Source: Coprococcus sp.
GTDB lineage: Bacteria; Bacillota; Clostridia; Lachnospirales; Lachnospiraceae
Reading direction: 5' to 3'
NCBI GenBank assembly: GCA_017935345.1
Contig: JAGBHU010000002.1
Span: forward strand, 1-58,686
Length of the DNA: 58,686 nucleotides
The translations under genes were made by a program, and so were the position numbers. The notes beneath the pieces are model-generated. The model saw only the letters and a list, made by a program, of their open reading frames with translations. It was not told where the DNA came from and ran no database searches. Shown here piece by piece: positions 28,212 through 35,829 of this stretch (positions are counted from its first letter, which is position 1; each line of letters begins with the position of its first letter).

Positions 28212-28423
28212 ATCTTACCTCTTACCCTGAGTCCTATAATTACTGTTAACAATAGAATATAAAAAACCATGTTAATTATATCATACTCAACTACAAAAAA
28301 ATAGATTTAATTTCTATTTTTCTATAATTCTTTTCTATATTTCAAAAGATAAGCCTGAAGAAATCGCGACTCACAATTAACTATATATTGCTAAAGTATT
28401 TTTCACACTTCCAACATCTATTC
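28212..28423 (-). promoter_or_regulatory. AT-rich control region upstream of the defence operon
   Basis: No gene is seen. The region is very AT-rich. It holds a perfect inverted repeat AAATAGA/TCTATTT around 28299-28320, further CTATTT/TCTATA-type copies downstream, and a TATAAT at about 28275-28282 on the minus strand without a good -35 element. I take it as the promoter region for the XRE-first operon and as the boundary between the ICE backbone and its defence cargo. Confidence 0.4.
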
Positions 28424-28567
28424 TCATCCATCCTCCCTACACACCTCATAATACTCACACGTCACGCAAAAACATCTGCACTGCATTTTCCTTTTTCCAA
28501 AAATCTTACCAATCCAATATCGCCACTTTTCTAATTTCCTCATATCCCTCCAAAAGCCACTTCTCAT
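28424..28567 (-). CDS. Small cysteine-rich protein
   Basis: 47 residues, beginning with a basic helix and ending in the cysteine cluster CRCFCVTCEYYEVC, which could bind zinc. AGAGG lies seven bases upstream of the start, and it follows the J-like gene by 19 bases. Similar tiny cysteine-rich products occur at the ends of transfer operons of this ICE class in my recollection, but I know no function. It is the last gene of the backbone before the defence cargo. Confidence 0.5.
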   Translation of the reverse strand: MRSGFWRDMRKLEKWRYWIGKIFGKRKMQCRCFCVTCEYYEVCREDG

Positions 28568-28586
28568 CCGTCTGCCTCTTTCAAAT

Positions 28587-29402
28587 TTAATAACTCTCTC
28601 CATTCAAAAGCATTTTATATTTCTGCCGCAATTCCTTGTAATACGCTTTCCATTCATCAATCGAACGCATCAGCTCCTGCCTACGCAGTTCAACCAGAAC
28701 AGCATCATTTAAAAACATTCTCTTATTAAACGGGAACACCTTATCCAAACTTGACAGCTTGCTCAAGTATTCCGTGATTCGAGTTCTGATTTTCTCACAT
28801 TTTTCTTTCAGCTCTGCTACAGCATCCTCCGACTTCTCCGGTAATTTCTCCTCAATTCCGGATGCAATATCCGCGATGGTTCTGAGCATTTCCAAATCGC
28901 CCTTTTCATAAGAATCCACCGCTTGGTTCCACAGCATCAGGTCCTGCTCGGTAGCTTCCTTCTTCACATCAGGATGGAGCTTTTTCACAAGCTGCTTATA
29001 TAATGACTTTAATTCTTTCCCCTCTTCCTCAGACAGAACCGGTGCATCCGTGAACAGATTTGCAATCTTTATATCCTTTTCCATTTCCTCTAGACGCTCA
29101 TAATATTCCTTGTACTCCTTCTGTATTACCTCATCAATTTTGTCTTCATCCGGAGATTCCTGTCTGTTCAAATAGCTGCGTGCCAGCTCCATCTTTCGCT
29201 TTATGGCCATCGCTTTAAGACTATACTCAAATTCTGTCCGCTCCAGCTTACCTATTTTGTTGATATACTCTGTTAAAAGCAAATGGTATTCATGGCTTAT
29301 CTTATGTGTGTACTCCTCTACCATCTTTGCCAAATGCTCCGTCAGTTTTTCCAATTCCTCTTTATATTTCAAATACTCTTCATGAATAATCAAGCTTCCC
29401 AT
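28587..29402 (-). CDS. Coiled-coil protein with J-like domain
   Basis: 271 residues, almost entirely helical with long charged coiled coils (about 5-110 and 200-265). Between them KSLYKQLVKKLHPDVKKEATEQDLMLWNQAVDSYEKGDLEML has the HPD tripeptide and helix arrangement of a DnaJ J-like domain, which stimulates Hsp70 chaperones. A GGAGG seven bases upstream fixes the start. It sits three bases from the HIRAN gene; with its partner it forms a triad seen downstream of transfer genes. Confidence 0.75.
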   Translation of the reverse strand: MGSLIIHEEYLKYKEELEKLTEHLAKMVEEYTHKISHEYHLLLTEYINKIGKLERTEFEYSLKAMAIKRKMELARSYLNRQESPDEDKIDEVIQKEYKEYYERLEEMEKDIKIANLFTDAPVLSEEEGKELKSLYKQLVKKLHPDVKKEATEQDLMLWNQAVDSYEKGDLEMLRTIADIASGIEEKLPEKSEDAVAELKEKCEKIRTRITEYLSKLSSLDKVFPFNKRMFLNDAVLVELRRQELMRSIDEWKAYYKELRQKYKMLLNGESY

Positions 29403-29404
29403 AC

Positions 29405-29797
29405 CTAATCCTCCAAATACATCTCTACCCGAAATGTCCGAAACGATGTTTTTTCCTGTACCTGTCCAATAATCATTTTTCCTGCATCCATCAAACGCGC
29501 CGGAATATGATTTAAGCTTCGTGGTATATAACCCATTTTGTTTCCGGCCATATTCTCTATCCGTATTGCAAATTTGTCATATTGATTATCAGGCTCTCGC
29601 ACCAGCCGGACAGAATCTCCGGCTTTCATTTCACGCAGCAATTCTGATATGTTATCCACATACATGACACCCGCCACTTCAAAGGATGTCAAATAAATCT
29701 TTTGAACAAAGGGTTTCCCAACTGCAGCCAAACCTCCACCTGCCAGAATAGTAGCAAGACCTGTTCCTTGACCGGTTGTAATTAATGAATTACTCAT
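29405..29797 (-). CDS. HIRAN domain protein
   Basis: About 130 residues from the ATG at 29797; two more upstream ATGs have poorer ribosome sites. The region VAGVMYVDN...GDSVRLVREPDNQYDKFAIRI...MGYIPRSLNHIPARLMDAG is a HIRAN domain, which in other proteins binds ends of damaged or stalled DNA. There is no helicase or nuclease attached. It may protect transferred or replicating ICE DNA, which is inference. Confidence 0.85.
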   Translation of the reverse strand: MSNSLITTGQGTGLATILAGGGLAAVGKPFVQKIYLTSFEVAGVMYVDNISELLREMKAGDSVRLVREPDNQYDKFAIRIENMAGNKMGYIPRSLNHIPARLMDAGKMIIGQVQEKTSFRTFRVEMYLED

Positions 29798-29818
29798 ACG
29801 AATCACCATCCTTATCAT

Positions 29819-30448
29819 CTAGCAAAACGAATATCGCTTCATCCCTGCCTGCGATTGCTCCAACGAAGCAAAGATGGAATCCAGTCGTCTCATTGCCTGT
29901 TTCTTATCCCTACGCTCTGCAGCTTTATAATATTTCTTCTGCTGCTTAGTACTCTTTGGCAGCTTTCTATAGTCATCCATGATGATACCTTTTGCTCTGT
30001 CATGCGCAGTAATATATTCCACCAGTTTCTCCATTGATTCCGTTGCTTTCACATCTGACTGTCTGTGGAAGTCCCCATGAATCGCTTCGTTGAAATTCAT
30101 TCCGGCGGAATATGTATTGCGGTGATACAACAGATACTCACCCAACTCTTTCTTTAGGAACACCTTCCAAAATCCAACTTCGGTCTGAATATATAACGTG
30201 TCAGATGGCTTGTGATAATTAAACTGCATATTTCTTTTTCTTGACCATGTTGCGAATGCGCCTTTATGCACATTCACATCGCCACGTAAACCAGCACAGT
30301 ATTTACATGCGTGATAATGCTTACGCTCTGCAACTTCTACACTCATATCTTTGCGATTATCCGGCTTAATTCTACGTGCATAAATACATCCGCATCTATG
30401 ATAAATCTTATTCTTTTTGTCACACTTCCTACTTGCTACTACTAACAT
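29819..30448 (-). CDS. Unknown basic cysteine-containing protein
   Basis: About 209 residues from the ATG at 30448, where GGAGG lies seven bases upstream; the ATG at 30484 has no such site. A zinc-knuckle-like set C-K-X...RCGC...HACKYC lies in the first 65 residues. The rest is basic, with a helical Lys/Arg-rich C-terminus. No family is recognised. It is the first of three genes after the terminator at 30602-30646 and may start its own transcript. Confidence 0.7.
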   Translation of the reverse strand: MLVVASRKCDKKNKIYHRCGCIYARRIKPDNRKDMSVEVAERKHYHACKYCAGLRGDVNVHKGAFATWSRKRNMQFNYHKPSDTLYIQTEVGFWKVFLKKELGEYLLYHRNTYSAGMNFNEAIHGDFHRQSDVKATESMEKLVEYITAHDRAKGIIMDDYRKLPKSTKQQKKYYKAAERRDKKQAMRRLDSIFASLEQSQAGMKRYSFC

Positions 30449-30601
30449 TCCATTTCCTCCATTTCTATGATTTATAGTGTCCAAACGGGTAGGTCTCTCC
30501 CTTACCCACTTAAATCCTACAAAATTGTCTGTCCATTAAAACTCCCTCAACCTTCGAAACTCTGTTCTGGACAAATCTTGTGCAAAACTAAATTCCAGAC
30601 G

Positions 30602-30646
30602 TAAAAAACGGGCGAAGCCATAGCTACAAAAGCCATAACCTCGCCC
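30602..30646 (-). terminator. Rho-independent terminator of the relaxase operon
   Basis: On the minus strand GGGCGAGGTTATGGC pairs imperfectly with GCTATGGCTTCGCCC across a 7-base loop, and is followed by TTTTTT. It lies 16 bases beyond the stop of the nucleotidyltransferase-like gene, so it ends the main transfer transcript. Confidence 0.85.
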
Positions 30647-30661
30647 ATTTCACAAATCTAC

Positions 30662-31468
30662 TTATCTCACATTTTCACTTTTCTTCTTACTGCCCTTATC
30701 CGCTCTTTCACCATTTGCACGAATCTCTGATTTCTTTTCTTTCAGCTTGTCTCGTACAGATACCTTCTGACGTTTTTCCCCAAAGTACTTCTCAACGCCG
30801 GGCAGATATTCCTCCAGTGTACCGGTCTTGTACTTGCTGATAGGATTGATATCGACTCGTATTCCACCAATAGAAAACTTATCTTCGTGAAGAAGATTAA
30901 ACATATCATCTTCTCTTTCGTCGCCATTGTACTCTACCACCACATCCAAGTCGGAATACTGCTTTTCCAATCCTCGGCACCGGCTACCAGACAACACCAC
31001 GCCTCGGATGGATGCATCAAAATCATTTTCCATCACCTTGGCGTTAATGTATTCTGCCACAATTTCTTCAATCTCCGTAGCACTTAATCCGTTAATTGGG
31101 CGAAAGTAATCTTCCGTCTTCGCCTTAAATTCCATGACAGCCCTGCTCTCGTAAACTGCAGAACCGATTCGATTTGCCTCCTCAGCTTCCATAGCAACTT
31201 CATCAAAATCTAACGGAGTCAGCTTATCTTCCGTCGTAATATTTCCTTTGGTACCGTTCATATCCGGATTCTGTTTCAAGTCATCCACAATATCTTGCAA
31301 CGCCTCCAAGATACTAATATCAGGATTATCATATACACCGCCATCAATCTCCCTGTACTGCTGGTCCATAATGGAGTAGTCATATCCTTCGCCGCATTCC
31401 TGAATAGTGATAATTCTATCTGCAATCTGAAACGCAAGCTCTGTCTCTCTGATTTCTTCTTGCTGCAT
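30662..31468 (-). CDS. Nucleotidyltransferase-domain protein
   Basis: 268 residues. The middle (about 160-200) has the minimal nucleotidyltransferase signature GVVLSGSRCRGLEKQYSDLDVVVEY (GSxxxG, then DxD), with EDKFSIGGIRVDINP as the third acidic strand. The N-terminal 140 residues are an ICE-type accessory region, and the C-terminal 50 are Lys/Arg-rich. The nucleotidyltransferase fold is intact, but its target is unknown; toxin, tRNA or DNA-end modification are all possible. GGAGG five bases upstream fixes the start. It is the last gene of the relaxase operon. Confidence 0.78.
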   Translation of the reverse strand: MQQEEIRETELAFQIADRIITIQECGEGYDYSIMDQQYREIDGGVYDNPDISILEALQDIVDDLKQNPDMNGTKGNITTEDKLTPLDFDEVAMEAEEANRIGSAVYESRAVMEFKAKTEDYFRPINGLSATEIEEIVAEYINAKVMENDFDASIRGVVLSGSRCRGLEKQYSDLDVVVEYNGDEREDDMFNLLHEDKFSIGGIRVDINPISKYKTGTLEEYLPGVEKYFGEKRQKVSVRDKLKEKKSEIRANGERADKGSKKKSENVR

Positions 31469-31643
31469 CTTGCCCTCCTTTTCTTCGAAAACAGGTCTTT
31501 TCCCTACGACTTTCGATCATTTCAAAACAAAGTGGCAAGCAAGGCAAACCTGTACAGGTTTTGCTTTTTTGCTTGTTGGGGCACTTCCCCAATCCCCACG
31601 GAACTGTCAGCTTTACTGACAGGCTACGCACCATAAATGGCGC
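31469..31643. other. Candidate origin of transfer (oriT)
   Basis: A 175-base gap in an otherwise packed operon, directly after the relaxase gene. It contains three clear structures: the perfect 16-bp palindrome AAACCTGTACAGGTTT (31546-31561) followed by a T-run, a TTGGGG/CCCCAA hairpin (31576-31592) and a CTGTCAG/CTGACAG hairpin (31604-31622). Relaxase genes often lie next to their oriT, and short nested inverted repeats are typical. A 72-codon frame at 31416-31634 crosses it, but its sequence looks random. The nick site cannot be seen. Confidence 0.5.
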
Positions 31644-33047
31644 TTATCTCGAAATGACTCTTCTCTTCTTTTTCTCATCTTCCTCGTGCTCAGATTTCAT
31701 GAGGAACTCGTCAATGTTGTGCTTTGCCATCGCATACTTTTTCATTTCTTCTCTGGCTTCACGATATTCGCTGTAAGCTTTTTTCTTATCTGCTAGCACC
31801 TTCGCATATTCCTCACTCAGCTGTTTCACAGTAGGCAGCTTACCGCCTGGTTTCTCCGATTCCGGCAATGCACTAAACGCTGACTTTGCAGCTTTATGAA
31901 GAGTCAATTCTTCGCGATGTGCTTCAAAGAACTTTTTACTATAACCGCTCTTACGGTATGCAACGTAAACATCTCTGGTCTTGGAATAATTGATGATGTG
32001 CATTTTTAAAACTGCGATCTCCGCAAGTCGCTTTTCTGCAGCTTTGATGCTCGAACTCAATTCTTCAAATCTGGCAGAGCTGGATTTTGCCATTTCTTCC
32101 AAAACTGAATACTCCCGGATTCCATGCTCCTGCAAAAACAAAAGTGTCTGCGCCATCTGCTTCACGTTATAGACCTTCGCCCAATTCTCATACCCACGAC
32201 CTTTTCCTTGAGCAAGCTTTGCCTGGATATCGATGAGCATATCAAATTCCTTTTTCTGCGGAGCTCTACGCTCCGTACCTTTGACATCCTCAAAAATCTC
32301 TCGGAGCTCCTTTTCCGTGTATCCCGCGCCAAGAGAATTAATACGAACAAAACGCTTCTGCTTTTTCCCTCTTAGAGAAATATTCTTACCTCGCTTTATC
32401 TCATATCCGGCTTCTTCCAGCAGATGCAGCAATTTATCAAAGCTTCTTGGATTCTTTGTAATCGCAACATTGATATCCTCGCAAATCTCAGAACGCAGCG
32501 TTCTCTTTTTCGGATAATCAGAATACTTCTCCCGGTCTTTATATGGCCTCGGCTTGATTACTGACAGACCATGCTCCAAACACAGCTGGTCGCTGATTCT
32601 TTGCACAACCAATATAGAACCGATAATATTTCTAAACTTCCTTGTGCAATCAAGCTCCGTAGAATTCCAAATAATGTGGTTGTGAATATGTGCTTTGTCC
32701 GTATGTGTCGCAACAATAAAAGCATGATTTCCTTTGGTAAGCTTCATTGCCAGCTCATAGCCAATTTGATTTGCTTCCTCCGGGGAAATCTCTCCTGGCT
32801 TGAAGGATTGTCGAACCTGATAAGCTATCACATCGCCTTTAGGAGCCCGTCCGGTCAATCGGAAATATTCTTTCTTGGAGAGCATGAACTCTTCCTCTGC
32901 AGTCTTCGGATCACAGGCATAGGAACTGATAAATTCGCCCTCTTCCGTCTTTTCTCCATTCTCTGCGTAATCAATTCTTGCCTTTAAACACTGCGCTACC
33001 GTCTTACCCTTGTTATGATGCATCGGAATAATTCTTGTTGCCGCCAT
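31644..33047 (-). CDS. MobP-type relaxase
   Basis: 467 residues. The N-terminal half has the relaxase fold of Tn1549-like elements, with the three-histidine metal motif KAHIHNHIIWNS near residue 125. The C-terminal half is helical and basic. It would nick DNA at oriT and stay covalently bound through a tyrosine in the N-terminal region. AGGTG lies seven bases upstream of the start. The candidate oriT follows its stop, and the MobC-like gene precedes it by 16 bases. Confidence 0.93.
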   Translation of the reverse strand: MAATRIIPMHHNKGKTVAQCLKARIDYAENGEKTEEGEFISSYACDPKTAEEEFMLSKKEYFRLTGRAPKGDVIAYQVRQSFKPGEISPEEANQIGYELAMKLTKGNHAFIVATHTDKAHIHNHIIWNSTELDCTRKFRNIIGSILVVQRISDQLCLEHGLSVIKPRPYKDREKYSDYPKKRTLRSEICEDINVAITKNPRSFDKLLHLLEEAGYEIKRGKNISLRGKKQKRFVRINSLGAGYTEKELREIFEDVKGTERRAPQKKEFDMLIDIQAKLAQGKGRGYENWAKVYNVKQMAQTLLFLQEHGIREYSVLEEMAKSSSARFEELSSSIKAAEKRLAEIAVLKMHIINYSKTRDVYVAYRKSGYSKKFFEAHREELTLHKAAKSAFSALPESEKPGGKLPTVKQLSEEYAKVLADKKKAYSEYREAREEMKKYAMAKHNIDEFLMKSEHEEDEKKKRRVISR

Positions 33048-33063
33048 GCTCTCACCTCACTTC

Positions 33064-33414
33064 CTAAATCGCTGATAATTTGCTAAGGATAGCCTTCATC
33101 AAATTCCAAAGCTCCTCCTGACTCTGCTTAATATCCCGGATATCCTCCACGTAAACACTGCCGGTCTCATTTGCTTTCTTGGCATACTGGTTCAAATTAT
33201 TGCTACTGATACGAAGGAGGCGCACTGCCTCCCTCATATCCTCCAGATCCAGCTGAATGGTATATCCGTCAATTGCCATTTTCCGAAGATACACACCAAT
33301 TCGCTTTATCCCGGCATTCTCCATTTTCCGTTTGATGAGCTTCTCCTCTTCTTCACTTACCAAGAAATGAAGCTGCTTCTTACGGATGCTGGCCTCATTC
33401 TCTTTCCGGTTCAT
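33064..33414 (-). CDS. MobC-like relaxosome protein
   Basis: About 116 residues from the ATG at 33414 (MNRKENEAS), preceded by AAAGGTG; a longer frame opens to 33465 inside the upstream gene. It begins with a ribbon-helix-helix-like segment (KKQLHFLVSEEEEKLIKRKMENAGI) followed by helices, as in MobC proteins that bind oriT and help the relaxase open the DNA. The start overlaps the preceding gene by 20 bases. Confidence 0.82.
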   Translation of the reverse strand: MNRKENEASIRKKQLHFLVSEEEEKLIKRKMENAGIKRIGVYLRKMAIDGYTIQLDLEDMREAVRLLRISSNNLNQYAKKANETGSVYVEDIRDIKQSQEELWNLMKAILSKLSAI

Positions 33415-33706
33415 AGCAACACACCTTTGGAGGTCTGGTACGTTCCTCATCCGCACCACCAACATGCTCCTTCAATTTCTTTAAAACAGATGCTTTAGCT
33501 TGTTCCTCTTTCTCAGCTTCCTCTGGTTTCGGAAGATTGTTAATAACACCATCAATGGCATTATCATTTTGCTCCACAGCATCCTCTATGGTACGCATCT
33601 GACTCCCTTCTGCAGTCGGGTCATGCAGAGCATGTTCCTCTGCGTCTGCTCGTCCATTTACTTCATCCCATTTTTCAACAGGAGTACCTTTTCTTTCTTC
33701 TGCCAT
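33395..33706 (-). CDS. Small acidic ICE protein
   Basis: 103 residues, hydrophilic, low in hydrophobic residues and probably disordered at both ends. The family is not recognised with confidence; similar proteins sit between topoisomerase and MobC in this element class. GGAGG seven bases upstream supports translation, and its end overlaps the MobC-like start by 20 bases. Confidence 0.7.
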   Translation of the reverse strand: MAEERKGTPVEKWDEVNGRADAEEHALHDPTAEGSQMRTIEDAVEQNDNAIDGVINNLPKPEEAEKEEQAKASVLKKLKEHVGGADEERTRPPKVCCYEPERE

Positions 33707-33720
33707 ATCAGAAAACCTCC

Positions 33721-35829
33721 TTATCTTTCCTGACCTCTTCGCTTCTCAAATTCCAAACTGAACTGCGGCTTCTTTTCATCGGTTACGCTCATTGTCACAA
33801 TGCAATCATAGGTCTTACCGGTCTTTGCACTCTTGCAGCCTTTCAGTTTCGCCTTGCCTTTCTTAAGTAGCTGTTCTGCCACCTGGCGCGTTAATTTCTT
33901 GTTAAGTGAATCAAAAAATCTGTTATCCTTCCATAAAGCAAAGCTACATTCCCTGCTCTCACAAAAATATCCCTTGGACTTCTCCACCACATTTTTCCCA
34001 CAGCAAGGACAGGTTCCCATCGGCTCATTTGCAGGATTCATCAAAACCTCCGCATCCTCGATTACCTTATAGTTTTTCACTAGCTCATTTATCATCTCAC
34101 TGATTTCTGCAATAAACTCCTCTGCAGAAAAGCTGCCATGTTCAATCTCCAGTAGCTTTTCTTCCCAATCTGCCGTCATGGATGCAGACTGAATCTGCTC
34201 CGGCATTACCGTAATCAGAGCAGTTCCCTTATGTGTAGGAATCAAAGACATCACCTTCTTGTCGCCCTTACGCTCTACAAACCCGATACGCACAAGCTTC
34301 TCTATTACACCTGCTCTTGTGGCCGGTGTACCGATGCCTTTGCGCTCTGCATCCTCCGGCATCTCATCTGCGCTGGCATGCTCCATCGCACTGAGGAGGG
34401 AGTCTTCCGTGAAATGCTTTTTGGGCGATGTCTTCCCTTCCTTACATTCAGGCTCCCTTGCCGGAATGGATTTCCCCTCTTCAAAGAAATTCAGATTTTG
34501 CAAAATCTTATCTTCATCAGAATCTCCATCCTTTTTCTTCTTACTACCAAGAATCCATTCCACAACATCCTTCCAGCCGTTCTTCACAACCTGCTTTGCT
34601 TTCGCCTTAAAGGGATATCCTGCACAATCAAATTCCAATTCTGTCTCTGCAATCACATGCGGCTCCCCGATACCTGCAAGCAATTTTGCAACCACAAGAC
34701 TAAGAATCTTCTGCTCTCCACTGGGAAGCTCGCCAAAGCTTACGTCATGCACATTCACAGTCGGAATAATTGCATGATGGTCACTGACCTTCTTGTTATT
34801 GATAACCTGCTTGTAATTCGCTACCAGCGTACCATGATAACCAAATTTGTCTGCCATCTTTTTTGACAACTCTGGCAGGTTGACTTCCATATCCTCTGTC
34901 AAAAATCTACTGTCCGTTCTCGGATAAGTAATCAGCTTCTTTTCATACAGGCTCTGTGCATAATCTAAAGTCTGCTGTGCAGTAAAGCCCAGCTGCTTAT
35001 TTGCTTCTCTCTGCAGATTCGTTAGATCATAAAGCTGCGGTGCCTTTTCCTGCTTTTCAGTTGTCCGGTTTTTCCGAATAACTGCCTTCTCCGCATCCTT
35101 GACCTTCTGCAATACCGCCATTGCCTCATTCTTATCCATAATGCGCTCGCCGGTGGCTTTCACACCGCCCACCGTAATGCCAATCGTATAAAACGGTTCC
35201 GGCTTAAATCCGCTAATCTCTGCCTCTCGCATTACAAGCATTGCAAGTGTAGGAGTCATCACTCGTCCCACATTTAAGGTTTGACCGTACAGAGTTGAAA
35301 AAAGCCGGGTAGCGTTCATTCCAACAATCCAGTCGGCACGCTCTCGGCATAATGCAGCTTCATACAAAGCATCATATTCACTTCCACTCTTAAGATTAGC
35401 AAATCCCTCCACTATTGCTTTATCTTCCATTGAAGAAATCCAAAGTCTCTCAAACGGCTTTTTACAGCCTGCCTGATGATACACAAGACGGAAAATCAAC
35501 TCTCCCTCTCGCCCGGCATCAGTCGCTTCTACAAGACTGGCAACATCACTTCTTTTCATTAAATCCTTCAACACCTTAAACTGCTTCTTGGTAGCTTCCG
35601 ACACCTGATACTCCCAATGCTCCGGCAGGATAGGAAGGTCTTCATATCTCCACTTACCATATCTCTCATCGTAAGCCTCCGGTTCCGCAAGCTCCACCAG
35701 ATGTCCTACGCACCAGCTTACCAAATATCCATTTCCCTCAAGATAACCGTCCTCACGATTCGTCGCACCAATGACCTTTGCGATAGACTGCGCTACTGAT
35801 GGTTTCTCTGCAATTACTAATTTATACAC
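33721..35829 (-). CDS. topB: DNA topoisomerase III
   Basis: 702 residues from a GTG at 35829 with GGAGG upstream. A TOPRIM domain begins the protein (VIAEKPSVA), the acidic DAGREGELIF motif follows, and LITYPRTDSRFL holds the active-site tyrosine. Near the C-terminus CPCCGKN...CESREC forms one zinc finger. Type IA enzymes relax and decatenate single-stranded regions. ICE copies commonly carry this gene, which is thought to help resolve transfer intermediates. It overlaps the ArdC gene by eight bases. Confidence 0.96.
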   Translation of the reverse strand: MYKLVIAEKPSVAQSIAKVIGATNREDGYLEGNGYLVSWCVGHLVELAEPEAYDERYGKWRYEDLPILPEHWEYQVSEATKKQFKVLKDLMKRSDVASLVEATDAGREGELIFRLVYHQAGCKKPFERLWISSMEDKAIVEGFANLKSGSEYDALYEAALCRERADWIVGMNATRLFSTLYGQTLNVGRVMTPTLAMLVMREAEISGFKPEPFYTIGITVGGVKATGERIMDKNEAMAVLQKVKDAEKAVIRKNRTTEKQEKAPQLYDLTNLQREANKQLGFTAQQTLDYAQSLYEKKLITYPRTDSRFLTEDMEVNLPELSKKMADKFGYHGTLVANYKQVINNKKVSDHHAIIPTVNVHDVSFGELPSGEQKILSLVVAKLLAGIGEPHVIAETELEFDCAGYPFKAKAKQVVKNGWKDVVEWILGSKKKKDGDSDEDKILQNLNFFEEGKSIPAREPECKEGKTSPKKHFTEDSLLSAMEHASADEMPEDAERKGIGTPATRAGVIEKLVRIGFVERKGDKKVMSLIPTHKGTALITVMPEQIQSASMTADWEEKLLEIEHGSFSAEEFIAEISEMINELVKNYKVIEDAEVLMNPANEPMGTCPCCGKNVVEKSKGYFCESRECSFALWKDNRFFDSLNKKLTRQVAEQLLKKGKAKLKGCKSAKTGKTYDCIVTMSVTDEKKPQFSLEFEKRRGQER

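Noticed and set aside
31416-31634. A 72-codon minus-strand ORF after the relaxase
   Set aside because: It overlaps palindromic intergenic DNA and the start of the neighbouring gene, and its sequence looks random.
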